This document shows, piece after piece, positions 1-6,125 of a stretch of 8,978 bases of DNA. The stretch spans positions 1 through 8,978 of the forward strand of contig CAMZHY010000118.1 in the NCBI GenBank assembly GCA_947307005.1, written 5' to 3'. The notes below the pieces were generated by a model. The model saw nothing but the letters and a program-made list of their open reading frames with translations. It made no database searches and was not told the DNA's origin. The position numbers and the translations under genes were made by a program. The first letter of the stretch is position 1. Each line of letters begins with the position of its first letter. Origin of the DNA: an uncultured Planctomycetaceae bacterium. Lineage in GTDB: Bacteria; Planctomycetota; Planctomycetia; Pirellulales; Thermoguttaceae.

Positions 1-743
1 ACTCCAATCGTGTAGGAAATACGTTCTTTTTGGTCTTCGATCATGAAGCGGTAGAGTTCCGGGGTATAGAACGGAACGTGGCACATCGTGACGATCGGCA
101 ACCCCTTTTCAACTTCCTTCTTAAAGAGGTCAATCGCGTTGTCGTCGACATAATAGTAGACGTCGTCGAACGCGACGAAGTTCACGCCGTTAATGACGCG
201 CGAACAGAACTTGAGATCGTTCGGAAACGCCTTCTGCACGCGGTCGAAGCTTTGCATTTTGTACGCTTCGTCCTCCTTCGCTTCCCCGAGATAGTGGCTG
301 AACTCGTGGTTTCCGGACGAAACGAAATGGGGAACCATGCCGTCTTCCTTGTAGAACGCGGAGACAAACTCAAAGTTCTTATCGCTCAGAAAATCGACCA
401 TGTCGCCCGTATGGAGTAAGACGGCGTCCCGCTCTTTCGCGTAGGTTACGGCGGCGCGAAGATTCTTCTCGGAGTCGCCGAAATACCGAAGGCGATCTTT
501 CGCGAGTTTCTGTTTGCGCTCCGTCTCGCGCTCGTCGGCGAACGTCAGATGCGTGTCGGAAATATGCACGGCGGTAAAGGGCTTCGTCGCGCCGACCTTG
601 AGCGTAAAGTCGACGACCTTGAGATTGGCGAGAGCCTCGTCGGCGATCGCCTTCGGGTAGACGCTCAAATCGAAATTCGAGAGAGAGGACGCGAGACACG
701 CGCAGGCGCCAAACTTCAAAAAATCACGTCGGTTCATCGTCAC
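1..743 (-). CDS. Tat-exported metallophosphoesterase (3' end outside window)
   Basis: Calcineurin-like metallophosphoesterase, expected to hydrolyse a phosphoester with a two-metal centre outside the cytoplasm; the substrate cannot be told. Counting from the ATG at 737, the N-terminus NRRDFLKFG is a twin-arginine signal followed by a short Ala/Cys/Leu stretch. The metal-binding motifs come in family order: D-T-H (D61, H63) in HISDTHL, GDMVD (D112), GNHE (N143, H144) and a later His in MCHVP (H220). The final G-H-x-H motif would lie beyond the left edge, so about 247 residues of an incomplete protein are seen. I prefer the GTG at 743 because an AGGAG at 753-757 stands 9 bases before it, against 15 before the in-frame ATG at 737; the two differ by only two residues. 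The gene is divergent from the lipoprotein gene at 1050. Family assignment is firm; Tat export is inferred from the motif. Confidence 0.88.
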   Translation of the reverse strand, partial: MTMNRRDFLKFGACACLASSLSNFDLSVYPKAIADEALANLKVVDFTLKVGATKPFTAVHISDTHLTFADERETERKQKLAKDRLRYFGDSEKNLRAAVTYAKERDAVLLHTGDMVDFLSDKNFEFVSAFYKEDGMVPHFVSSGNHEFSHYLGEAKEDEAYKMQSFDRVQKAFPNDLKFCSRVINGVNFVAFDDVYYYVDDNAIDLFKKEVEKGLPIVTMCHVPFYTPELYRFMIEDQKERISYTIG

Positions 744-840
744 GGTAATTTACTCCTCTATGCCGCGCCCTAAGGCAAAGAACGCCGTCGACAAACGCCG
801 ACGCGACGACCGTCTCCTTCCCTTCGCGAACGCGCCGTCC

Positions 841-869
841 ATTGTACCCCGTCGACGTCGTCGCGTCAA
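841..869 (-). promoter_or_regulatory. sigma-70-type promoter of the metallophosphoesterase gene
   Basis: On the minus strand, a -35 box TTGACG (864-869) is separated by 17 bases from a -10 box TACAAT (841-846). Transcription would start near 834 and leave a leader of about 90 bases before the GTG at 743. Found by eye against the vegetative consensus. Confidence 0.65.
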
Positions 870-923
870 CCTTGCGCCAACCTTACGCGACGGCGCGCGG
901 TCCAACGCCGACGTGAATCCGTA

Positions 924-952
924 TTGACGCGCCGCCCTAAAAAAAGTACCCT
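924..952 (+). promoter_or_regulatory. possible promoter of the lipoprotein gene at 1050
   Basis: TTGACG (924-929), 17 bases, then TACCCT (947-952). The -35 is good, while the -10 matches the consensus at only about half its positions. It is placed back to back with the minus-strand promoter at 841-869, with 54 bases between the two -35 boxes. The predicted start near 959 gives a leader of about 90 bases. The rest of the 738-1049 gap holds only this promoter pair and small hairpins. Confidence 0.4.
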
Positions 953-963
953 CCCAAGCTAAG

Positions 964-982
964 GCGCGTCTTGCCGACGCGC
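964..982 (+). other. hairpin at the start of the predicted leader
   Basis: GCGCGTC (964-970), a 5-base loop, and GACGCGC (976-982) form a perfect 7-bp stem within a few bases of the predicted transcription start. A second, weaker stem (TCCGC at 1010-1014 with GCGGA at 1023-1027) follows. A 5' stabilising hairpin is possible. No U-run follows, so it is not an intrinsic terminator. Confidence 0.35.
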
Positions 983-1049
983 GGTCGCAGGTTCGTTGTT
1001 CGCGTTTGCTCCGCCTTCGAAAGCGGACGAAAATTGGTTTTGGCTCGTT

Positions 1050-2159
1050 ATGTTTAGGTCGTCGATTATCGCGGGAATTGGGGTGGCGCTGTGCGCGTGC
1101 GTTCTCGCGTCTTGCGGGAGCTTGTCCCTTCATAATCGACCGAACCCCGAGCCGATTCCCACCGAGCGTAAAACGCTTCAACGCCTTAATCTCGCGCCCG
1201 ACGCCGTCGTCTTCGACGTGCTCGTCGCCCACGTGCCCTACAACGAGCGCGATCTTGTCCGCGACCTCTGGAAAGACGTCGACGAACTCGCGCTGGAGCA
1301 GACGGCGCGACGAGCGCTCAACGAACAAGGGTTTCGCGTCGGACTCCTCGGAGCGTCGACTCCGGAGTCCCTCTCAAAACTCCTTGCGCTAAAAGGACGA
1401 GAACTTCGCTCTTCCATTGAAGAACAGGTCGATTCATCCAAGATCGAATCTGCGCTCGCTCCCATCGCGTACTCAAAGCCCGTGACGCTCCGTTCGGGAA
1501 CGAAGAGTACGATCGTCGCGCGCACCGACGTCATCCCCTCCGCGCCAATCCTCGAAAAACGCGAAGACGGCGCTCTTGAGGGCAAGACGTACGCCGACGT
1601 TTCGCCCGTCTTCAGCGTCGCCGTCGAGCAGTCTCCCGACGGTTCGACGCTCTTCAACATCGCCCCCTTCCTCCGATACGGAGCGGCGAAGCCCGTAACT
1701 CGATACCAGCACGGTCAACTCGTCAAAACGCAGGAGCAACCGACGAAATCCTTCGACGCGCTGCGTTTCTCGGCGGCGCTGCGCCCCGGTCAGTTCCTCG
1801 TGATTGGCGCGACCGACGCGAACTCGAACGCGCTCGGGCGGTATTTTTTCAACGAGGGAGGCGACGATTTTGAACAAACGGTCCTCGTCCTGCGACTCCT
1901 CGTCACGCAGCACGACGGTCAGATCGATCGGTTCCCGGCCTTCAAAGAAATGATTGCCGATGGAGATCGCGACTACCTCGACGATTTCGACGACGATTTC
2001 CAACAATCCGCGCCCGATATCGTTCCGACCGGCGATTACACGGACCAAAACGCGTCGTCGTCAACCGGCGGCTTTGACGATTACGACGGGTTGGAACTCG
2101 ACGAAACGGTCAAACTCGACGACGACGCCATGGAACCGGAGACGACTGAAAACTTCTAA
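1050..2159 (+). CDS. lipoprotein of unknown function with acidic C-terminal tail
   Basis: I do not recognise the family. The protein is 369 residues from the ATG at 1050. That start gives a clean lipoprotein signal: MFRSS, a hydrophobic core at residues 6-18, and lipobox LASC with Cys22 as the lipidated residue. An in-frame TTG at 996 would add 18 residues that spoil the signal. No clear Shine-Dalgarno precedes 1050. Residues about 45-290 look like a mixed alpha/beta globular domain (FDVLVAHVPYNERD, then a helical DELALEQTARRALNEQGF, then strand-rich segments including GQFLVIGATD). The last 70 residues are low-complexity and very acidic (LDDFDDDF, FDDYDGLELDE, KLDDD), probably disordered and possibly cation- or partner-binding. 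Expected to be anchored in a cell membrane. The gene is divergent from the phosphoesterase gene and upstream of infC, which has its own promoter, so no operon is implied. Confidence 0.85.
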   Translation: MFRSSIIAGIGVALCACVLASCGSLSLHNRPNPEPIPTERKTLQRLNLAPDAVVFDVLVAHVPYNERDLVRDLWKDVDELALEQTARRALNEQGFRVGLLGASTPESLSKLLALKGRELRSSIEEQVDSSKIESALAPIAYSKPVTLRSGTKSTIVARTDVIPSAPILEKREDGALEGKTYADVSPVFSVAVEQSPDGSTLFNIAPFLRYGAAKPVTRYQHGQLVKTQEQPTKSFDALRFSAALRPGQFLVIGATDANSNALGRYFFNEGGDDFEQTVLVLRLLVTQHDGQIDRFPAFKEMIADGDRDYLDDFDDDFQQSAPDIVPTGDYTDQNASSSTGGFDDYDGLELDETVKLDDDAMEPETTENF

Positions 2160-2190
2160 GAAAATACGTTGAAAAACTTTTAAAAAATGA

Positions 2191-2210
2191 CGGCGCCTCA
2201 AATCGCGCCG
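2191..2210 (+). terminator. short GC hairpin, weak terminator candidate
   Basis: CGGCGC (2191-2196), an 8-base loop, and GCGCCG (2205-2210) form a perfect 6-bp stem between the lipoprotein stop and the infC promoter. There is no U-run on the plus strand, so termination there would be inefficient or Rho-assisted. On the minus strand the stem is followed by a T-rich run, but no minus-strand gene needs it. Confidence 0.3.
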
Positions 2211-2211
2211 C

Positions 2212-2240
2212 TTGAAAACGACGATGAATGGCGCTAAAAT
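2212..2240 (+). promoter_or_regulatory. sigma-70-type promoter of infC
   Basis: TTGAAA (2212-2217), 17 bases, TAAAAT (2235-2240). Both boxes are close to consensus and the spacing is optimal. The start would fall near 2247, giving a leader of about 119 bases before the infC ATG. The -35 box begins one base after the hairpin at 2191-2210. Confidence 0.6.
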
Positions 2241-2246
2241 AACGCG

Positions 2247-2365
2247 TCGGCGTCGTGTAATCGCCGTTTCTTGCGTCGCGTAATGCGTTTCGCGCGACGT
2301 CTGTCAGGATCGCGACGGTCTTGATTATTACCCCCCTTATAGAAGAAAGGCTTTTTTCAGAGAAC
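2247..2365 (+). promoter_or_regulatory. infC 5' leader with alternative pairings
   Basis: CGTCGCG at 2274-2280 can pair with CGCGACG at either 2293-2299 or 2311-2317, so two mutually exclusive 7-bp stems are possible. The infC frame stays open back to a stop at 2258-2260 and holds a TTG (2321) and two ATT codons (2324, 2327) upstream of the chosen ATG. An AGGA at 2306-2309 precedes them. Autoregulation of IF-3 through a rare AUU start is known in enterobacteria; here it is only a possibility. Confidence 0.3.
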
Positions 2366-2917
2366 ATGAGTTTTCGCAGAATGGACTCTAACGGTCCTCG
2401 CCCCGGCGCTAGCGGGGCCAACAGGCAGCGCATTAATGAAATGATCCGCGTGCCCCAAATTCTCGTCATCGCCGAGACGGGCGAGAACTTGGGCGTCATG
2501 TCGACGCAAGACGCGCTTGCTCGCGCGCGTTCGGTCGATTTGGATCTCGTCGAGGTGCAACCCCAGGCAAAGCCGCCTGTGTGCCGTATCATCGACTACG
2601 GCAAGTTCAAGTACGAGCAGCGTAAGAACGCTTCAAAACAGCAGTCGAAGCCGCAAATCAAAGAGATTCGTCTCCGTCCCAAGACGGGCGCGGCCGACGT
2701 TGAAGTCAAGGTAAACAAGTGTCGAGAAATTCTCGGCAAAGACAAGGACAAGCTCGTCTTGTCGGTCGTCTTTCGCGGTCGTGAAAGCGCCCACGTTGGC
2801 GAGGGCGAAAAGCTCATGAATTTCGTCCTTGAACAGCTTGCCGACGTGGCGAAGATCGACTCGCCCCCGAAACTTATGGGCAAGCGCATGATCTGCGCGC
2901 TTTCCCCCGCTAAATGA
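2366..2917 (+). CDS. infC: translation initiation factor IF-3
   Basis: IF-3 binds the 30S subunit, keeps it apart from 50S, and proofreads the start codon and initiator tRNA pairing. The protein is 183 residues, close to the usual 170-180. The N-domain (about 22-85) begins with RINEMIRVP and contains the diagnostic PPVCRIIDYGKFKYEQ (70-85). A basic, Gln/Lys-rich linker (86-98) leads to the C-domain with KEIRLRP (99-105), VVFRGRE (134-140) and the closing MICALSPAK. The ATG at 2366 is the first ATG in frame and leaves a short N-terminal extension before the core; its Shine-Dalgarno is weak (AAAGG is 15 bases away). An in-frame TTG at 2321 would add 15 residues with no counterpart in the E. coli protein. 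In many bacteria infC is followed by rpmI and rplT; here a strong terminator follows, so it appears monocistronic. Confidence 0.96.
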   Translation: MSFRRMDSNGPRPGASGANRQRINEMIRVPQILVIAETGENLGVMSTQDALARARSVDLDLVEVQPQAKPPVCRIIDYGKFKYEQRKNASKQQSKPQIKEIRLRPKTGAADVEVKVNKCREILGKDKDKLVLSVVFRGRESAHVGEGEKLMNFVLEQLADVAKIDSPPKLMGKRMICALSPAK

Positions 2918-2964
2918 TTTAACGGTCGCGCGCCTCTTTTTTGGAAACGCGCAAAGTTCTCAAG

Positions 2965-3000
2965 GGTTGGACGCAAAAGCGCGTCCAACCTGTTGTTTTT
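2965..3000 (+). terminator. intrinsic terminator of infC
   Basis: A perfect 10-bp stem, GGTTGGACGC (2965-2974) with GCGTCCAACC (2981-2990), encloses a 6-base loop and is followed at once by TGTTGTTTTT. This is a textbook Rho-independent terminator 48 bases after the infC stop. Confidence 0.9.
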
Positions 3001-3080
3001 GACGTCGTCCGCCTAGGGATTGGGGCGACGGCGCGGTCGACGTTTAGACGACTCGCGCGTGGAAAGGATTTCCCTGAGGA

Positions 3081-3995
3081 ATGATTTCGCTCTTCTCAAA
3101 ATTTGACGCGCGCGCGCGCCTTATCCTGGCGATTCTCATGTCGGCGGTCGTTGTTTTCAGCGTCTCGCCTTCTTCAAGCAACGGCGCGCCTTCGAAAAAC
3201 GACGCGGACGAAGCGGTTTCCAAAGATAAAGAAGATTCCGAGTCGTCCGACGACGGCGATTGGTTCGACGCGGAAAGCGTCTCGGGCGCTTCGGAGATTG
3301 AGTTCCGCGTCGACGCCGACGTTCGCTTTATCCGCAACGAGCGTCAGACCAAATATTCCTCCTCCACCGTCTTTCACGGCGATTTGGCGTTCGATTTTGT
3401 CGGCGACAACGGCGAGATCGTCGTCTATTCCTTCCGCGCTCAGAAATTCGTGCTCATCGATCCGATTCGGAGAATGCGGTCCGTCATCGACGAAGCGGAA
3501 CTCGATCGGTTCGTCGACCGAATCAAAACAATCCTCCATGAGAAAAAGGACGGCTTCACGACCTTTATGATCAATCCGTCCTTTACCGTCTCGCAAAAGG
3601 AAGACGAGTTCTTCTTTCAGAGCAAGTGGATCGACTACCGCGCCAAGACAATTCCATTTGGCGACGAGCAGATCGCCGACGTCTATTTTCGGTTCGTCGA
3701 AGCGATGGGAAAGCTTAACGTCTACATGAATCCCGGTTCTCTCACGCCCCTTGCAAGAATCGAGGCGAACCGAAAGTTCATGGAAGAATCGCGATTCCCC
3801 GAAAAAATCACGACCGAAATCTACCCTAAAGGCAAAACAATCTTCACGAAAACGTACCAGATCGAAAACGAATCGACTCTCTCGCGGCGTCTCTCCGAAC
3901 GCGACCGCAGCCGCATCGCGCGCGCCGTCCAGTTTTTCGAGCAGTTTCAGTACGTGAGTTTCAAAACTTATTTCGAAAAAAGCGCCTCCCGCTGA
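3081..3995 (+). CDS. exported protein of unknown function
   Basis: I do not recognise a named family. The product is 304 residues. The ATG at 3081 is forced as the earliest start because a frame stop (3075-3077) lies just upstream. An AAGGA at 3064-3068 is 12 bases away and a GAGGA directly abuts the ATG. The N-terminus is a classical signal peptide: Lys/Arg-containing head, hydrophobic LILAILMSAVVVFSV (14-28), and probable cleavage after SNGA (36). A Ser/Asp/Glu-rich linker (about 37-70) precedes a probably beta-rich domain with segments such as EIVVYSFRAQKFVLIDPIRR (112-131), then helical, basic stretches towards the C-terminus. No catalytic motif or second membrane segment is seen, so a periplasmic or secreted location is inferred. 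The gene follows the infC terminator. Only a weak promoter-like pair (TTGGGG at 3020, TTTAGA at 3043) precedes it, so its transcription is uncertain. It faces the TPR gene. Confidence 0.82.
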   Translation: MISLFSKFDARARLILAILMSAVVVFSVSPSSSNGAPSKNDADEAVSKDKEDSESSDDGDWFDAESVSGASEIEFRVDADVRFIRNERQTKYSSSTVFHGDLAFDFVGDNGEIVVYSFRAQKFVLIDPIRRMRSVIDEAELDRFVDRIKTILHEKKDGFTTFMINPSFTVSQKEDEFFFQSKWIDYRAKTIPFGDEQIADVYFRFVEAMGKLNVYMNPGSLTPLARIEANRKFMEESRFPEKITTEIYPKGKTIFTKTYQIENESTLSRRLSERDRSRIARAVQFFEQFQYVSFKTYFEKSASR

Positions 3996-4062
3996 GGCCG
4001 CGACGTCGCCGACGACGGTTCGCGTTATCGCGCGCTCGAGACGATCGTCGTCCCGTTGGTCG

Positions 4063-4080
4063 TCGGCGGTCGACCGCCGA
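4063..4080. repeat. 18-bp perfect palindrome
   Basis: TCGGCGGTCGACCGCCGA equals its own reverse complement and is centred on a GTCGAC (SalI-type) hexamer. With no loop it suits a dimeric protein-binding site better than an RNA hairpin. It lies in non-coding DNA between convergent genes, an unusual place for a classical operator. Confidence 0.6.
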
Positions 4081-4147
4081 ATCCCGTTTCGCACTATCGC
4101 GCGTTCAAAGCGTCGCCGTTCCTATTGATCGCTATATTGCTCATTTA

Positions 4148-4159
4148 TCTAAATTTAGA
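4148..4159. repeat. 12-bp AT-rich palindrome
   Basis: TCTAAATTTAGA is a perfect 12-bp palindrome in an AT-rich patch of an otherwise GC-rich region. It is 68 bases after the 18-bp palindrome. Its function is unknown and it could be chance. Confidence 0.45.
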
Positions 4160-4235
4160 ACAAGATTCACAACGCGAAACGACAGTGCGCAAACTGGCGG
4201 CGATTCGAATAAGTTCTCCTTTGGCGCCGATGGCG

Positions 4236-4302
4236 AAAGAAAAAGAAAACGGACGAGAAGCGCCGCGGGGAACGCGAGCGTCTCTCGTCCGTTGTTATTT
4301 TT
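4236..4302. terminator. bidirectional intrinsic terminator
   Basis: AACGGACGAGA (4248-4258) pairs perfectly with TCTCGTCCGTT (4283-4293) across a GC-rich 24-base loop that can pair further. On the plus strand the stem is followed by GTTATTTTT; on the minus strand by TTTTCTTTTTCTTT. It therefore serves both the exported-protein gene from the left and the TPR gene from the right, whose stop codon is only 18 bases away. Confidence 0.85.
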
Positions 4303-4319
4303 GAACGCAAGCAAAGGGT

Positions 4320-5780
4320 TCAGTTCTTCGCGGCGGGCTTCGCAGCGTTGAGTTCGGCGAGGAGTTTTTCGGCGTCGCCGCGCTTGGCGAAGGGAGGCGT
4401 CGTGGAGAGGGCTGCCGTGAGAAGCTGCTTGGCGACGTCGTCCTGACCCTTTTCATGCAGAATCACGGCGAAATAGTACGCGGACGCGGCGTTGATCTGG
4501 CCGTCCGCGATCGACTGCTGCAAGACTTTGACCGCCTCGTCGGTCTGTCCCGATTTGTAGAGCGTCCACCCAAGGGTCGCGAGGAAATCGCGATTGTTCG
4601 ACTGCTTCTGGATATTGCTCGCGGCGTACTGCAACGCGCGTTTGCACTTCTCCGGATCGCCCTGTTCGCAGAGCGCCAGCGCGAGACCGCCGGACGCGTC
4701 CGTATCGAGCGGATTCTGACGCACGGCTTCCTGGAACGCGGCTTCCGCGCTCTTGAAGTCGGACCGGAAAAGCGCGACCTTGCCGTAAGTCTTGAGAACT
4801 TCGGCGCTCTTTTCTTCCTTGTAGAGCCGCTGAACGAGGTTCCACGCGGAATCAAGCTCGTTTTCGCTCAGAGCGCTCGAAATCGAAAGGAGCAAAACTT
4901 TCGTCGATTTCGGATTCGCTTTAAGCGCCGCGTCAAGACTAGCCTTTGTCTTCTCTTTATCGCCGCGCGTCGCGTAAAGCTGCGCCATCGCCGCGTCGGT
5001 CGGCAAACCGTCTGGATCGAGTTTCTCGGCGCGTTGCAACGCTTGACGCGCTTTCTCGTCCTCTTTCTGCTGGAAAAGGATTCGCGCGTAAGCGCGATCG
5101 AGTTCCGCCGTCTCGCCGTCGATTCGAACGAGTTCGGCGACGGCGCGGAGCGAGTCGTTCCAGCGCTTCCGCGCGTTTGAATACGCGAGTTTCAAGACGT
5201 TCGAGGTTCGCGTCATGTTCTTCTGACGCTTCGGGTTCGCGTTGTATTTGGCGAGCGCCTGATCGCCGCGAAGCGTGAGCAGTTCGGCGGCGGTAAAGGA
5301 TCCTTCGCGAATCGCAAACTCGGCGAGCGAATAGTAGGCCTCGGGATCGTCTGGAGTCTCGGCTGTCGCCTGCTCAAGAGAAAGCTTGACCGCCTGAGGG
5401 TTTTGAAGCTCCGCGAACCATCGAGCGACAATCAGCCTCGGAGGACGCGCCGCCGGATTGCTTGCGTAAAGCTCTTGGAGCGCGGCGAGCGATCCCGCAA
5501 AATCTTGCTTGTTAAAGAGTTCCAACGCCCGTTTGTACGTCGCTTCCTCCTCGGCTGTCAACCCGACGGCGTCGTCTTCCTTAGAAGGAGCGTTCGCCTG
5601 AGGAATGGCGGGAGAAGCGGCGGAAGCCGTCGCGCCGGTCTGAGCCGCCGTCGCCGCGGGACGCTTTGGAGCTTGCGCAAAATTCTTTGGAACGCCGAAA
5701 AAAAGCGTGCAGGCGATTGCGGCGACCGCGATCATTGTCCGGTCTTTTACAAGCGGCAAGGTTTGGGCCAAGAACGTCAT
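4320..5780 (-). CDS. exported TPR-repeat protein
   Basis: A protein of 486 residues made mostly of tetratricopeptide helix pairs, a protein-protein interaction scaffold; the partner is unknown. The N-terminus has a signal peptide (hydrophobic stretch about 16-30, probable cleavage at AQA, residue 37), then an Ala/Pro/Thr linker (38-70). TPR-like units can be traced at about 77-108, 147-175, 225-256, 262-290, 329-358, 363-392, 398-427 and 433-462, with signature patterns such as AYARILFQQKEDEKARQALQRA and TLGWTLYKSGQTDEAVKVLQ. I chose the ATG at 5780 because GGAG (5788-5791, within AACGGAGTTT) lies 7 bases ahead; the TTG at 5786 is too close to it. The gene is divergent from the lipoprotein-DUF1559 cluster and has its own promoter. 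No enzyme domain is fused to it. A role in envelope assembly is a reasonable but unproven guess. Confidence 0.92.
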   Translation of the reverse strand: MTFLAQTLPLVKDRTMIAVAAIACTLFFGVPKNFAQAPKRPAATAAQTGATASAASPAIPQANAPSKEDDAVGLTAEEEATYKRALELFNKQDFAGSLAALQELYASNPAARPPRLIVARWFAELQNPQAVKLSLEQATAETPDDPEAYYSLAEFAIREGSFTAAELLTLRGDQALAKYNANPKRQKNMTRTSNVLKLAYSNARKRWNDSLRAVAELVRIDGETAELDRAYARILFQQKEDEKARQALQRAEKLDPDGLPTDAAMAQLYATRGDKEKTKASLDAALKANPKSTKVLLLSISSALSENELDSAWNLVQRLYKEEKSAEVLKTYGKVALFRSDFKSAEAAFQEAVRQNPLDTDASGGLALALCEQGDPEKCKRALQYAASNIQKQSNNRDFLATLGWTLYKSGQTDEAVKVLQQSIADGQINAASAYYFAVILHEKGQDDVAKQLLTAALSTTPPFAKRGDAEKLLAELNAAKPAAKN

Positions 5781-5878
5781 CAACAAACTCCGTTTCTCTA
5801 ATGCAGACAGCGCGTGTTATCCGTAAGTTTCTGAACGTCGGATGGGCGAACCGAAAGGGCGCCCCGACGGTACGCGGT

Positions 5879-5907
5879 ATTCTAGAGTTTTACCCGACTC
5901 TTGGCAA
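5879..5907 (-). promoter_or_regulatory. sigma-70-type promoter of the TPR gene
   Basis: On the minus strand, TTGCCA (5902-5907), 17 bases, TAGAAT (5879-5884). The start would fall near 5872, giving a leader of about 90 bases before the ATG at 5780. Confidence 0.6.
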
Positions 5908-5959
5908 GACTTATCGCAACCGATTTTTACCCATTTTATCGAAGACGGCGTCCGCGTCC

Positions 5960-5988
5960 TTGACAAGACGCAAATTTGAATCTACAAT
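5960..5988 (+). promoter_or_regulatory. strong sigma-70-type promoter of the lipoprotein-DUF1559 cluster
   Basis: A perfect -35 TTGACA (5960-5965), 17-base spacer, and -10 TACAAT (5983-5988) with five of six consensus bases. It is the best promoter match in the window. Transcription would start near 5995, about 130 bases ahead of the lipoprotein ATG. It is back to back with the TPR promoter, with 52 bases between the -35 boxes. Confidence 0.75.
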
Positions 5989-5994
5989 AGTAGT

Positions 5995-6125
5995 TGCATT
6001 GTGTTGTTGGGCGGGTTCGGGAACTAATCGCCCTGAATCGCGTCAAATTATACTGGTTTCCCGCCTTGATGGCGTTGATCGAGCCGCGCGGGAAACGTTT
6101 GTAGATCGAATGAAAGCCAAAGAAA
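5995..6125 (+). promoter_or_regulatory. structured 5' leader of the lipoprotein gene
   Basis: The predicted leader of about 130 bases contains GTTTCCCGC (6056-6064) pairing perfectly with GCGGGAAAC (6088-6096). The loop holds a further GGC/GCC pair (6071-6073 with 6083-6085). An upstream GGGCG...CGCCC stem (about 6009-6033) is also possible. The last 29 bases before the ATG are A-rich with no good Shine-Dalgarno. I do not recognise a riboswitch class. Confidence 0.4.

Larger units (their letters stand above)
3996..4235. other. convergent intergenic region without a supported gene
   Basis: Together with the terminator, 324 bases separate two convergent genes. I see no credible coding region: the only plus-strand frame crossing it starts at a TTG and runs through the terminator stem. 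It contains an 18-bp palindrome, a 12-bp AT-rich palindrome and an AT-rich island at about 4121-4160 that stands out from the surrounding GC-rich sequence. TTGATC (4125) and TAAATT (4150) inside the island resemble promoter boxes but are 19 bases apart. A small RNA ending at the terminator is possible, not shown. Confidence 0.4.

Noticed and set aside
996..1049. Upstream TTG start for the lipoprotein gene
   Set aside because: It would place 18 residues ahead of a clean lipoprotein signal sequence; the ATG at 1050 gives the proper N-terminus.
750..1328. Minus-strand open frame of 192 codons
   Set aside because: It is a shadow of the lipoprotein gene and promoter region, with a highly Arg-rich composition typical of antisense frames in GC-rich DNA.
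2335..2357. CCTT/AAGG pairing followed by six T just before the infC ATG, resembling an attenuator
   Set aside because: The stem is only 4 bp and would not be stable enough to terminate transcription.
2929..2951. GCGCG/CGCGC pairing just after the infC stop
   Set aside because: It is a short, low-complexity stem with a long loop; the perfect terminator at 2965-3000 explains transcript ending.
4056..4304. Plus-strand frame of 82 codons in the convergent intergenic region
   Set aside because: It needs a TTG start, reads through the palindrome and the bidirectional terminator stem, and has no ribosome site.
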